Shown here: piece by piece, positions 9,701 to 18,663 of the stretch | How the letters are laid out: the number at the start of each line of letters is the position of its first letter | Position numbering within the stretch: position 1 is the stretch's first letter | Source of the DNA: Candidatus Hydrogenedentota bacterium | GTDB lineage: Bacteria; Hydrogenedentota; Hydrogenedentia; Hydrogenedentales; CAITNO01 | Length of the DNA: 64,000 bases | Reading direction: 5' to 3' | Assembly (NCBI GenBank): GCA_012730045.1 | Contig: JAAYBR010000138.1 | Location: 45,447-109,446 of the forward strand | Position numbers and translations under genes: made by a program | The notes under the pieces: model-generated | What the model saw: the letters and a program-made list of their open reading frames with translations, nothing else | The model's database searches: none | Told to the model about the DNA's origin: nothing

Positions 9701-12700
9701 GGGCGACCTGGCGGGTGAAGGGGCGCACGCCCGAGGACACCTGGCACGGGGACGGGTACACCTACACCGGGATCACGGCGCAGGACGTGAACCGGGGCTG
9801 CGTGGAGCTCGAATTCACCGGGGCCTCCGGCTACGGGGATTATGACGCGCCCGCGACGGCCTGCTATACGGTCACCGAGGGGGCCACGAACCCCCATACC
9901 GTCACCTGGAACCAGCACGGAAACGTCAACTTCATCGTGGAGCCCCCCGAGGCGGCGGCGCAGAACCCGTTGTGGCGCTTTGCCGGCACGGAGACGTGGT
10001 ACACCCTGGAGGACACTGCGGAAGCAGCGGCGGGCAGCCGGACGGTGGAGTTCTCCGAACTGGAGGGGTGGCGCGCGCCGGTGCTGGACGTGTTTGTCGC
10101 CCACAACGAGACCCGGACCCACACGGTGCGGTACGAGCCGTGGGGCACGCCGCGCGTGGTCGGCCAGAGCTTCTGGGAGGGCGACACCACCGGCCTCACG
10201 AATTTCGACATCGCCCTGCCGCGGCCGCTGCCCGACTTCTCAGTGGTGGCGCTGACCTGGCAGGCGGACTATGCCGCCCCCACCGTCACCCTGGACCAGG
10301 ACCAGGGCACCTACACCCTCTGGGCCGAGAGAGCCAACGGCGCCGTGCGCGCGGCGATGTACTACCTGAAGAACCCGAACACGCAGGAGACGGAGGGCAA
10401 TGTGGTCACGGTGCTCTTCGGCGGCACCAGCGCGGCCTTCTCCATGCAGGCCGTGTGCCTGTTCCTGAACGATGTGGACCTGGCCGCGCCGCTGTCTTCT
10501 TCCACGCATTCCGGAACCGCGCCGTCGGCCTCCCACGGCGGTCCCGAAGTGGTTCCGAGCGACGGCCTGTACCTTGACGTGATGAGTGTGGCTTCGGGCG
10601 ATTTTTCACCGAACCTGGACACCGCGACAAACCACGAGGACCGGGACCTGGTCCTGCTCTGGAAGGGGCAGGCGGAGTCCAAGGCCCTGCTCGGGGGCGG
10701 CGCGCTGGTGACCGGCAAGGCGGTCACGGGCGGCAGCTATGAGAACGGCATCAGCTGGGCCTGCGCTTCGGACTGGGCGGGCGTTTGCGCGACCGTCCCG
10801 GCGGCGAAGGGGCAGCTGAAAGTGGACATTTTTCCGGCGGCGGCCGTCACTGCGGGCGTGCAGTGGAATGCCCTCCCGCGCTCGCTGAACTACACCGCAA
10901 GCGGGGCCACGCGCGGCAACGTGGCGCTCGGGGTCAACCCGCTCTCGCACAACAACATGAACGGCTGGGTCCCGGACCCGTCGTATTCCGCGGCGCCCGA
11001 GGTCCTGCCGGACGTCCTGAATGAGGCTGATTATTATTTCGTCCAGGGGGAGCGCGGCGGGGTGCGCGTGAACATCTTCCCGGCGGCGGCCGCCGCCGCG
11101 GGGGCGCAGTGGAAACTGACCAGCGAGGCCGCCATGCCGTGGCAGGACGGCGGCGCCGCCTACACGGACATGGTCCAGGTGGAGAAGAACTACATCATCG
11201 AGTTCAATCCGCCCTCCGGATGGACGCCGCCCGCGCGGCAGAACGTCTGGGTCCGCCAGGGGGAAATCGAGGAGGTCGCCGTGGTGTTCACCCAGGCGGG
11301 CGCCCTGCGCGTCTCGCTCGAGCGCGACGGCGCCCCCGTGGCGGGCGACTTCTGGATCTACGCGCCCGACCAGCGGGTGGCGGCGTCCGGAGAGACCATC
11401 CCGGACATTCCGCCGGGGGTCTACGACGTGTTCACCCCGGTGGTCAACGGCTACCTCAGCCCGCAGAACAACCGGGTGACGATCAATCCGGGCGAGACGG
11501 CGGACGTGGTGATGCGCTATGAGCCGCTGCCGGAGGTGGGGGTCAACGAGCTGCTGCACCCCGGCAGCGTGACCGGCATCGCCAACCCGCCGGAGGCGGC
11601 GGCGGCGGGCGCGCGGTGGCGCGTGGAGGGCTATGCCTGGGCGAACTCGGGGCAGTCCATTTCCAACGTGCGGCCCGGCGTGGTCCGAATTATTTGCGAG
11701 GATGTGGAGGGGTGGCTCCCGGTGGCCCCGTTTGACGCGGTGGTTTCGGCCGGCCGGGGCTCGACCGTCAACATTTACTACTTCCGCGTGGAGCAGTACA
11801 CCCTGGGGCTCATCCCCGAGATCACGGCGGTCCAGGGGCAGCGCACGGCGGTGCAGGTGCTGGTGCCGGAGGACATGCCCCCGGGCACGGTGCTGTCCTA
11901 CACCCTGAGCGGCGCGCCCGACGGCCCCATCACGTTCAACCCGTCCTCCGGCGTGTTCACCTACACGGCGGCGGAGACGGATGTGGAGTCCTTCCAGGTG
12001 ACCTTCTGCGCCACGCCGCCCGGCGGCGACCCTGTCTGCCAGGCCGTGACGGTGTACCCGGTGGCGGGTCCGGTGACCGAGGACGACACGGTGAAGCCGG
12101 ACAATCCGGACAGTTTCATCCCGGACGAGAACTCGCGGGACTACATCACGATCTCCGAAGACATCCACATGACGCGGACGTGGAACGCGATGCCCAAAGT
12201 CGAGGTGAGGAACCTGCGCATCAGCGGGAAGACCCTGCGCATCCAGGACGGGCACGAGAACAACCTGTTCAACGAGCTGGACGCCAGCGCGGTCCGCGAC
12301 CTGTACAGCGTCACCCTGTTCGCGGAGAACGTGGTGGTGGCGGGCACGCTGCGCATTCCCGGGGCGCGGGTGACGATCACGGCCCGAAACCTGGTTTTCG
12401 AGGACCTCCCCGGAAACCCCGGGCGGATTGACCTGACCCCCTACGCCATCACCACCGCCCCGGCCACCGGGTCCGCCGGCTTCAACGGGCAGGACAGCGG
12501 GGACCTCTTCCTCAACATAGAGCACTGCGCCTTTGACAACAGCGGCTCCGTCAAGCGCTTTGTCCTCCACGGCGCGCGCGGACAGGACGGCGGCGCCGGG
12601 CAGGACGGCGTGAGCGGCGGCGTCGTCGAGGTAAGGGGCCCGTCGTCCTTCGGCTGGCAGGACAAGGTGAAGAACGCGGGGGTGGACAGCGCCACGCGCA

Positions 12701-15700
12701 CGGAGATGGTGGGGCGCGTCATCTACCTGCACAACGCCGACGTGACCGAGGCGCGCGGCGCGGCGGTCTGGCCCACGCCCCACACCCCCATCATCGCGCG
12801 GGGCGCGCCGGGGAAAGGCGGCGACTACGGGACGCTCCTGGCGCCCTTCAGCCAGTTCGCCGCGCTCATTGACGCCGACTATGGCGACCCCGGGACGCTT
12901 GACCCGGATGTCCCCGTTGTGGGCGACATGCCCGTGCCGGACCCCGGGTTCTGGCTGTGGATCGGCGACCCCGACGCCACCGGCCCCTCCGGGGCCACGC
13001 GGGCGCTCGCCGAAAGCCAGGGACTCCAGCTGAACCACCGGAAGAAGGACGACTGGGAGGTGTACTGGTACCGGAATGAGGATCCGAACCAGACGCAGCT
13101 CCAGGACGAGACGCAGGGCGGTCTGATCCGGGGGAACCCGGCGCCTCCGCTTGAACACACCCCGGCCGGTGCCGAGGACGCCTGGATCTGCCCGGAGGTG
13201 CTCCAGCCGGCCCTCATGCACCTGAAGGATCTGTACCTGAACGGGAACACGCTGCGGGTGCGCAGGACGGCCATGGAGTACCTGAACCGCATCTACGGGC
13301 GCCTGGCCTACCACCCGCCCGCCGCCGACGAGGCGCGGATTCTGGAGACGCTGGCCGGGGAGCTGCAGGTCATCTACGAGCGGGCCGCCGCGGGGCTGGA
13401 CTACTTCGGCAACCCGCCCGGATGGACGCCCATGCTCTCCTTCGAGGCGAACGCCACCCTCTTCCGCGACGAGTACGAGAGCGCCGTGCGCACCCTGTTC
13501 CTCTCCAAGTGGATCGAGGACGAGGAGCACCGCAAGGAGACGAACGTCGCCTCGATCAACGCAAAAATCACCGAGTATGAGCGGCAAATCACATCCCTCC
13601 AGTCCACGATCAACCGCAAGCGCGCCGAACTGCCCGGGCTGGCGACGGGCGCGCAGGCGCTGGCCGTGGAAAAGGCCAATCTGGAGGCCGAGAGCGCCAT
13701 TCTGGAGACCAAGCTGCGCGAGCGCGCGCAGGAGGAGGCCGAGGACCCGTGGTGGAAGAAGGCGCTCAAGGTGACCACTTCGCTGCTCAAGGTGATCCCC
13801 CTGCCGGAGACACAGCTTCTCGGCGGGGCGATAGACCTCGTGCAGGACTTCTCCTGGGAAAGCGCGGCCCAGCTCGCCGACAACGGGGTGGAGTTCGGGC
13901 TGAACATGCAGCTCGACCGCTACGGGAACGCCCTGGACCAGGTGGTCAACACGGCCGCGGCCATAGACCCGTCGGTCATAGACAGCCGCGAGGACGCGGC
14001 GGCCCTCTACGGCGACTACAAGACGAAGCTGGACGCCCTGGCCCAGGAGTCCGTGAAGTACCAGGAGGCGGTGCGCGTCAACGGCGCGCCCCAGTCCAAG
14101 GTGGAACGCATTTTGGACGAGTTGAAGGCCAAGAGCGCGGCCTTCCAGGAACTGGCCGGAAAAATCAAGGACCTGACGGACCGGGAAACGACGGCGACGG
14201 ACAGGTACAAAACACTGTCCACGGAGCTGGACCAGGCGGTCACCGACCTCGGAACAACCCTGGTCGCCCTGGGCGAGCAGCGCCAGTCCCTGCTCACGAC
14301 CACGCGGTCCCAGGACCACCGGTCGCGCCAGTACTTCAAGGACCTCGACCAGCGGGTGCGCCACCGCCTGCTCAAGTACCACTACTACATGGCGAAGGCC
14401 TACGAGTTCCGCACGCTGAAGCCCTACAACCAGCCCATCCGGCTGTCGCAGGACATCCTGACGGCACTCATGCAGAAACTGGCCGAGCCCGACCCCATGA
14501 ACCCGGAGCTGCGCCACGGGCCCGTGCTCACGGCCGACGAGGTGGAAACCCTCAAGGTGCCGTTCGAGCAGGACATGCGCGCCGTGGTCGAGCGTTTCGT
14601 GGACGACGCGAACGCCGCGGGGGTGGACCAGGAGCTGCCGCTGACCTACGCCCTCTCGCCGGAGCAGCTGGACACCCTCAACCGGCGCAAGCGCCTCACC
14701 ATCAACCTCCAGCAGCTCGGCATCCTCTCCCTCGGGGAGGACAACCACCGCATCCGCGGCCTGGTCACCGATGCGGTCACGGCGGGCTACGCCGGGGGCG
14801 ACCCGGACAACGCCTATCTGGACATCTCGTACACGCACAGCGGGGTGTCGCGCATGCGGTCGCGGGGGAAGGTGCTGAAGTTCCAGCACTACGCCAAGCC
14901 CGACGCGACGCCGCTCCAGTGGAAGGCGCGCTACACGAACTACAACGGGTCGTGGACCGAGTCCACCCTGAGCAGCGAGGCGGACTCCATGCTCGACTTC
15001 ATCGGGCTGGAGGAGAACCAGTTCTATTACTGCGTGCCGTCCGCGTGGGCCGACATCGAGATCCGGCTGGACAGCCCCTACCGCGACGGGTTCACGGTGA
15101 ACAGCCTGCGGCTGGCCTTCCTGCTCAGCTACACGCCGAAGCCCGCGAACGTCTCGGACATCTACGTCGCCTCCGGCGGCGGGGTGTCGCCGCGGGTGGA
15201 TGTCAGCGTTCCCGACGTGGTGGACGGAAAGACCGGCGGCTACCGCGAGTTCTTCCGCCAGTACGCTTCAGCGGGCACCGTCACCCTCACCACGACGCCC
15301 GTCTACGGCACCTACGTGTTCTCCCACTGGAAGCTCGACGGCGCGGCGGTGCCGACCAAGGGCGCGCAGCCCTCGATCACCGTGCCCCTGTCGTCCGGCC
15401 ACATCGTGGAGCCCGTGTTCGTGCCCGGGCCGGTCACGACGCCCAATGTCGTGGGCAAGGCCTACGCCCCCCGGGTCGAGCCGCCGCCCGGCACCGACAT
15501 GGCCGAATACTCCTACCCCATCGGTGCCTACTCCGACGCGGAGTACCGGCTTGTCAGCGAGGGGCTGGCCCTCGGCCTGGTCCGCTACGAGCAGACAGGC
15601 GACGACGCCGACAAGGGCAAGGTGCTGCGCCAGTACCCGACCCAGGGCACGACGGTGGCGAAGGACTCCCAGATACACATCGCCGTGTCCACCGGCACCG

Positions 15701-18450
15701 ACCCGGCGGGCGAGGACCCGCTTGACGCGGCCATGGCCGCGCTCCTGGCGGCCTTCGACGCGCTGGACACGGACGCCAGCGGCGGCCTGTCGTGGGACGA
15801 GGCGCTGGCGGGCTATCCCGGCCTGTGGCCCGAGGACTTCGACGCCCTCGACACGGACGAGAGCGGCGAGCTGAGCCCGGAGGAGGTGGGCTATGTCCCG
15901 CCGCTCTGCGAGATCGGCGCGCGCCTGAGCGTCTTCCGCATGCTGCAGCTCTTCGCGGGCGACCCCGACGCCGACGGCCACCTCACGAAGCAGGAGTTCC
16001 AGGATCTCACCGGCTTCATCGGGATCCAGATGAACAACTGGGGCCAGCTCGACACCAACGGCGACGACCGGGCCTCCATGCCGGAGTTCGAGGTGTCCAC
16101 CTGGACCGCCCTCGACCCACTGTTCGCCCTCGACACGAACGAGGACAACGCTGTGTCCCTGGCGGAGTACCAGGCGTTCAATCCGGCGCTGCCTGCCGCG
16201 GTGTTCAACGCGGCGGACCTGACCACCCCGAAGAACGGCGTCATTGACTGCGACGACCTCGAGTTTGTCGTGGTCACGGTGCCGGACATCGTGGGGCTTA
16301 CGCAGGCCGAGGCGGAGGCGGAAATCACCGCCGCCGGGCTGGCCGTCGGCCAGGTCGCCAGCGAGTACAGCGACACCGTGCCCGCGGGCGAGGTCATCCA
16401 GCAGAATCCGCTGGCCGGGACTCCCGCGGCGCCGGGAGCCATGGTGCACATGGTGCTGAGCCTCGGGCCGACGCCGGTACCCGTGCCCGACATCACCGGC
16501 ATGACCCAGGCGGCTGCCGAGGCGGCCCTCACCGGCGCGAATCTGTCCGTTGGACAGGTGTCCGAGGCGTATGACGCCACCGTGCCCGCCGGACAGGTCA
16601 TCAGCCAAGATCCCGCCGCGGGGACCGAGGCGCCTCCGGGCACGCCGGTGTCCTTCGTCGTGAGCCTGGGCGTGCGCATGATCGCCGTACCCGACCTTTC
16701 CGGCATGACCGCCGCCGGGGCCGAGGCCGTGCTGCTCGGCGCAGACCTCACCCTGGGCGCGGTCACGGAGGTGAACAGCGACACCGTGCCCGCCGGACAG
16801 GTCATGGGCCAGAGCCCGGCGCCGGGCGTGGAGGTCCTGGAAGGGACCGCCGTCGCCGTGACCGTGAGCCTGGGGCCGCTGCCCGTGGCCGTGCCCAATG
16901 TCACCGGCATGACCCAGGCCGCCGCCGCCGCCGCGCTCTCCGGCGCGGGGCTGGCCGCCGGCCAGGTCTCCGAGTCCTACAGCGACACCGTGCCCGCCGG
17001 GTCCGTCATCAGCCAGAACCCCGCCGCATGGACCCCGGTCCTTCCCGGCGCGGCGGTCGCCCTGGAAGTCTCCAAGGGCCCCGCGCCGGCGGGCGACATT
17101 CCCGTGCCGAACCTCGCCGGGATGACCCAGGCGCAGGCGGGCGCGGCGCTCACCGCCGCCGAACTGTCCCTCGGCACGGTCTCGGAGGTTTACAGCGCCA
17201 CCGTGCCCGCCGGGCAGGTGATCAGCCAGAGCCCCGCCGCAGACGTGAAGGTGGCCGCCGGGACGGCGGTGAACCTCACCGTGAGCAGGGGCCCCGAGCC
17301 CGCCGTGGTGCCCGATGTCACCGGCAGGACCCGGGCAAACGCGGAGGCCGCCCTCACGGGCGCGGGGCTGGCCGTTGGCCAGGTGGTCGAGGCCTTCAGC
17401 GACACGATCCCCGTCGGCCGGGTGATCAGCCAGAACCCCGCCGCGGACGCGGAGGTGCCGCCGGGAACGGCGGTGGACCTCGAAGTGTCCAAGGGCCCGG
17501 CGCCTGCGGGCGACATTGAGGTGCCCGGCCTCGCCGGGATGACGCAGGCGCAGGCCGCGACGGCGCTCACGGACGTGTCGCTCTCGCTCGGCGCGGTGAC
17601 CGAGGCGTACAGCGAGACCGTGCCCGCCGGGCAGGTCATCCGCCAGAATCCCGCCGCCGGGGCGATGGTCGCCGCCGCCACGCCGGTGAACATTCTCCTG
17701 TCCAAGGGCCCCAATCCCGCGGACGGGGTGGCCGTGCCCGACACGGCCTACATGACCGGGACTGTTGCCGAAGGCATGATCACCGGCGACGGGCTCACCG
17801 TGGGCCAGACCACCGGGGAGTGCAGTGACACGGTGCCCGAGGGGCGCGTGGTCCGCACCGATCCGGCGGCGGGCACGGTGGTGGCCCCGGGCGCGGCGGT
17901 GAATCTGCACGTTTCGAGCGGGCCGTGCCCTCTGACGGTGCCGAATGTGGCCGGGATGACGCAGTCCGCCGCCGAGGCGGCGATCACCGGCGCGGGCCTC
18001 ACGGTCGGCGCGGTGACCGAGGCCTTCAGCGACACGGTGCCCGCCGGGTCCGTCATCAGCCAGGATCCGGCCGCCGGCGCGCAGGCGCCCCCCGGCGCGG
18101 CGGTGGCCCTCGTGGTGAGCAAGGGCGTGGATCAGGCGGTTTCGGACGCCGCGCGGGCGTCGCTGGCGGGGATGTTTGAGGACGCCGACACGGACGGCGA
18201 CGGCTCCCTGAGCTTCGGCGAGGCGCAGGCGGCCGTGCCGTCGGTGACGCAGCTCGTCTTCAACGCCCTCGACACCGACGGGGACGGCCAGTTGTCCGCA
18301 GAGGAGCTGGGCGCCGAGACCGGCTGCGGGTGCGGCTGCAAGAAGTCCGACATGACCGTGGACGGCCTGAAGTCGCGCCTCGGCGACCTGTTCCTGGGCG
18401 GGCTGGCGCTGACGCTGCTGGCCGCCGCGGGACGCCGCCGGATGCCGTAG
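6745..18450 (+). CDS. Giant secreted PEGA/EF-hand/PASTA-repeat surface protein (3901 aa)
   Basis: A single uninterrupted frame. Signal peptide at residues 1-32 (AQA cleavage site). Residues about 37-1680 alternate about four diverged beta-rich modules (roughly 250-300 residues each) with about eight PEGA-like segments of the form G-x-L-x-V-x-I-x-P-x-A-x-x-x-G-A-x-W. About 1695-1773 is an Ig/cadherin-like domain. About 1790-2150 is beta-helix-like with a GARGQDGGAGQDG stretch. About 2150-2560 is helical with heptad-rich coiled coil (strongest 2245-2340 and 2420-2560). About 2640-2810 is a beta region, then an InlB-repeat-like piece and one degenerate PASTA unit (to about 2985). EF-hand loops (DTDASGGLSWDE, DTDESGELSPEE and three weaker) fill about 3000-3172. 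Nine tandem PASTA units occupy 3178-3797. Two more EF-hands (DTDGDGSLSFGE, DTDGDGQLSAEE) follow, then GCGCGCKK, a hydrophobic segment and RRR, a sorting-signal layout. There is no kinase domain, so this is not a PASTA kinase. Probably a calcium-binding, envelope-anchored adhesin or scaffold; that role is inferred. Confidence 0.8.
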   Translation: MSLMSRRADSVSILLLLAALVTFLVPGGTAQAQEFPPAPLEVLESETFHVLTSDGDEISLDMTVAPGTEMILVAVSAGSLLGAQVDYVAPGGSARLIAETDGMASLDMTTAVYYRRLPAPSPGTIGELLVGMSSSFQDSFSAVVTAVCVRGADMTDFPGTDTPFDGDWGESSGTAAGSVGYTYGEGFRRGDLVLNFIGAATGVGAADQPHMEELSRASGAGMTGVASVTRVLDTLPSETFGWAGVTGEYSMFMVPLRPRAFGSLQMEITPQAARNAGARWRIEGGGWLASGALLSGEPSGSWPVDFTDVPGYRTPSLTAEVPPDALATVTARYQREGTPEVVGTASFQGTATAAGGFALPLSGDTPWEGELVLMTLSAGHDGALTVSWPDSGLSAYPQHSAPTQLFESPSAAETGVHTRVYFMKRPQLLAGAHYDGGVVVTPADGTSDVPCTLNLVFLRGVDLAAFSDPWAATAAFPAPSTVSGTGVSASYAFDPQDEPVNGEVVFSVLSSGGPLGGVTDPTHTQLWNSPAPGDGFASVGAVRPFEPELDDALLTWDVAATERAWELMLVVLPDAGRGDLQTVLNTAHIGEPALWRIDGREWHPAGEQVPLVSAGYHWMEFFNPDARRFQAPSPRWVVVAPDVVNTERASFSLSGIPHPFQMLSFEGVTDSHGNLEVRAQLPADPADYAAELLVVAMGSPSGTAVSAAHSGTVELTQWARSADAQSDSARSTLFARSNTTIPATSVWDLDYGVGETRVWGSVMLFRNVDSAALGLGGHPPYPNTAGGGGTASPANVLNTLTGATQWDTLCGAVKASGTASLDTHTTSPVMNPAWLWWQKGYNAAGAVNQSFVGYTSLADVGGLPAAAQGPTFIVSRFWGGAEGMVPHATGTVTVTIDPPALAARPEMLWQVAGSTGSFASGASAASLCGWQQLTVAEPPDYRLTDPEELWVEVAEGETVSRTLHYAPLAATGIRVFILPENAAQGGATWRVKGRTPEDTWHGDGYTYTGITAQDVNRGCVELEFTGASGYGDYDAPATACYTVTEGATNPHTVTWNQHGNVNFIVEPPEAAAQNPLWRFAGTETWYTLEDTAEAAAGSRTVEFSELEGWRAPVLDVFVAHNETRTHTVRYEPWGTPRVVGQSFWEGDTTGLTNFDIALPRPLPDFSVVALTWQADYAAPTVTLDQDQGTYTLWAERANGAVRAAMYYLKNPNTQETEGNVVTVLFGGTSAAFSMQAVCLFLNDVDLAAPLSSSTHSGTAPSASHGGPEVVPSDGLYLDVMSVASGDFSPNLDTATNHEDRDLVLLWKGQAESKALLGGGALVTGKAVTGGSYENGISWACASDWAGVCATVPAAKGQLKVDIFPAAAVTAGVQWNALPRSLNYTASGATRGNVALGVNPLSHNNMNGWVPDPSYSAAPEVLPDVLNEADYYFVQGERGGVRVNIFPAAAAAAGAQWKLTSEAAMPWQDGGAAYTDMVQVEKNYIIEFNPPSGWTPPARQNVWVRQGEIEEVAVVFTQAGALRVSLERDGAPVAGDFWIYAPDQRVAASGETIPDIPPGVYDVFTPVVNGYLSPQNNRVTINPGETADVVMRYEPLPEVGVNELLHPGSVTGIANPPEAAAAGARWRVEGYAWANSGQSISNVRPGVVRIICEDVEGWLPVAPFDAVVSAGRGSTVNIYYFRVEQYTLGLIPEITAVQGQRTAVQVLVPEDMPPGTVLSYTLSGAPDGPITFNPSSGVFTYTAAETDVESFQVTFCATPPGGDPVCQAVTVYPVAGPVTEDDTVKPDNPDSFIPDENSRDYITISEDIHMTRTWNAMPKVEVRNLRISGKTLRIQDGHENNLFNELDASAVRDLYSVTLFAENVVVAGTLRIPGARVTITARNLVFEDLPGNPGRIDLTPYAITTAPATGSAGFNGQDSGDLFLNIEHCAFDNSGSVKRFVLHGARGQDGGAGQDGVSGGVVEVRGPSSFGWQDKVKNAGVDSATRTEMVGRVIYLHNADVTEARGAAVWPTPHTPIIARGAPGKGGDYGTLLAPFSQFAALIDADYGDPGTLDPDVPVVGDMPVPDPGFWLWIGDPDATGPSGATRALAESQGLQLNHRKKDDWEVYWYRNEDPNQTQLQDETQGGLIRGNPAPPLEHTPAGAEDAWICPEVLQPALMHLKDLYLNGNTLRVRRTAMEYLNRIYGRLAYHPPAADEARILETLAGELQVIYERAAAGLDYFGNPPGWTPMLSFEANATLFRDEYESAVRTLFLSKWIEDEEHRKETNVASINAKITEYERQITSLQSTINRKRAELPGLATGAQALAVEKANLEAESAILETKLRERAQEEAEDPWWKKALKVTTSLLKVIPLPETQLLGGAIDLVQDFSWESAAQLADNGVEFGLNMQLDRYGNALDQVVNTAAAIDPSVIDSREDAAALYGDYKTKLDALAQESVKYQEAVRVNGAPQSKVERILDELKAKSAAFQELAGKIKDLTDRETTATDRYKTLSTELDQAVTDLGTTLVALGEQRQSLLTTTRSQDHRSRQYFKDLDQRVRHRLLKYHYYMAKAYEFRTLKPYNQPIRLSQDILTALMQKLAEPDPMNPELRHGPVLTADEVETLKVPFEQDMRAVVERFVDDANAAGVDQELPLTYALSPEQLDTLNRRKRLTINLQQLGILSLGEDNHRIRGLVTDAVTAGYAGGDPDNAYLDISYTHSGVSRMRSRGKVLKFQHYAKPDATPLQWKARYTNYNGSWTESTLSSEADSMLDFIGLEENQFYYCVPSAWADIEIRLDSPYRDGFTVNSLRLAFLLSYTPKPANVSDIYVASGGGVSPRVDVSVPDVVDGKTGGYREFFRQYASAGTVTLTTTPVYGTYVFSHWKLDGAAVPTKGAQPSITVPLSSGHIVEPVFVPGPVTTPNVVGKAYAPRVEPPPGTDMAEYSYPIGAYSDAEYRLVSEGLALGLVRYEQTGDDADKGKVLRQYPTQGTTVAKDSQIHIAVSTGTDPAGEDPLDAAMAALLAAFDALDTDASGGLSWDEALAGYPGLWPEDFDALDTDESGELSPEEVGYVPPLCEIGARLSVFRMLQLFAGDPDADGHLTKQEFQDLTGFIGIQMNNWGQLDTNGDDRASMPEFEVSTWTALDPLFALDTNEDNAVSLAEYQAFNPALPAAVFNAADLTTPKNGVIDCDDLEFVVVTVPDIVGLTQAEAEAEITAAGLAVGQVASEYSDTVPAGEVIQQNPLAGTPAAPGAMVHMVLSLGPTPVPVPDITGMTQAAAEAALTGANLSVGQVSEAYDATVPAGQVISQDPAAGTEAPPGTPVSFVVSLGVRMIAVPDLSGMTAAGAEAVLLGADLTLGAVTEVNSDTVPAGQVMGQSPAPGVEVLEGTAVAVTVSLGPLPVAVPNVTGMTQAAAAAALSGAGLAAGQVSESYSDTVPAGSVISQNPAAWTPVLPGAAVALEVSKGPAPAGDIPVPNLAGMTQAQAGAALTAAELSLGTVSEVYSATVPAGQVISQSPAADVKVAAGTAVNLTVSRGPEPAVVPDVTGRTRANAEAALTGAGLAVGQVVEAFSDTIPVGRVISQNPAADAEVPPGTAVDLEVSKGPAPAGDIEVPGLAGMTQAQAATALTDVSLSLGAVTEAYSETVPAGQVIRQNPAAGAMVAAATPVNILLSKGPNPADGVAVPDTAYMTGTVAEGMITGDGLTVGQTTGECSDTVPEGRVVRTDPAAGTVVAPGAAVNLHVSSGPCPLTVPNVAGMTQSAAEAAITGAGLTVGAVTEAFSDTVPAGSVISQDPAAGAQAPPGAAVALVVSKGVDQAVSDAARASLAGMFEDADTDGDGSLSFGEAQAAVPSVTQLVFNALDTDGDGQLSAEELGAETGCGCGCKKSDMTVDGLKSRLGDLFLGGLALTLLAAAGRRRMP
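16270..18128 (+). repeat. Nine tandem PASTA-encoding repeats
   Basis: Nine units of about 66-70 codons each follow the pattern VPD(I/V)xGMTQAxAExAL, then G-L-x-V-G-x-V, SDTVPAGxVISQxPAAG and a closing Val-rich strand ending SxGP. Units 2, 4, 6 and 9 are the most alike; units 3 and 8 are the most diverged. In other proteins PASTA domains bind peptidoglycan or beta-lactam-like ligands. A tenth, degenerate unit lies earlier, near 15442-15690, separated from the array by the EF-hand block. Confidence 0.9.
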
Positions 18451-18467
18451 TGAATGACTGAATCAAG

Positions 18468-18508
18468 CCGCCCGCCGGGGGGATGCCCCGGCGGGCGGTG
18501 CTCTTTTT
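18468..18508 (+). terminator. Intrinsic terminator of the giant gene
   Basis: A perfect 13-bp GC stem (18468-18480 with 18486-18498) and a 5-base loop, followed by CTCTTTTT. It begins 18 bases after the stop codon at 18450. Confidence 0.85.
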
Positions 18509-18517
18509 GGGAGGGAA

Positions 18518-18613
18518 TCGGACTGATCGGTCGGATCGGACCGATCAGACCAATCGGTCGGACAAGTCAGACCTGTCGGACGGGTCGGACTTGTCTGACG
18601 GGTCCGACGGGCT
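18518..18613. repeat. GTCGGACxx / GATCGGTC repeat cluster, copy 1
   Basis: Between the terminator and the converging SxtJ-like gene. A palindromic block built on GATCGGTC (18522-18550; arms CTGATCGGTC and GACCGATCAG) is followed by 9-base units GTCGGACAA, GTCAGACCT, GTCGGACGG and so on. Related clusters lie at 30385, 36546, 37451 and 43044. Confidence 0.8.
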
Positions 18614-18663
18614 GGCGTGGGGGGGGCCGGGGCGTTGTCTGTGGCGAGGGGCGTGTCCCCCGC

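Noticed and set aside
6757..10122. 1121-codon minus-strand frame inside the giant gene
   Set aside because: Arg/His/Gly-rich shadow of the plus-strand gene, which has a signal peptide, repeats and consistent domain order.
16270..18128. PASTA array as evidence for a Ser/Thr kinase or penicillin-binding protein
   Set aside because: No kinase or transpeptidase motifs occur anywhere in the 3901-residue product.
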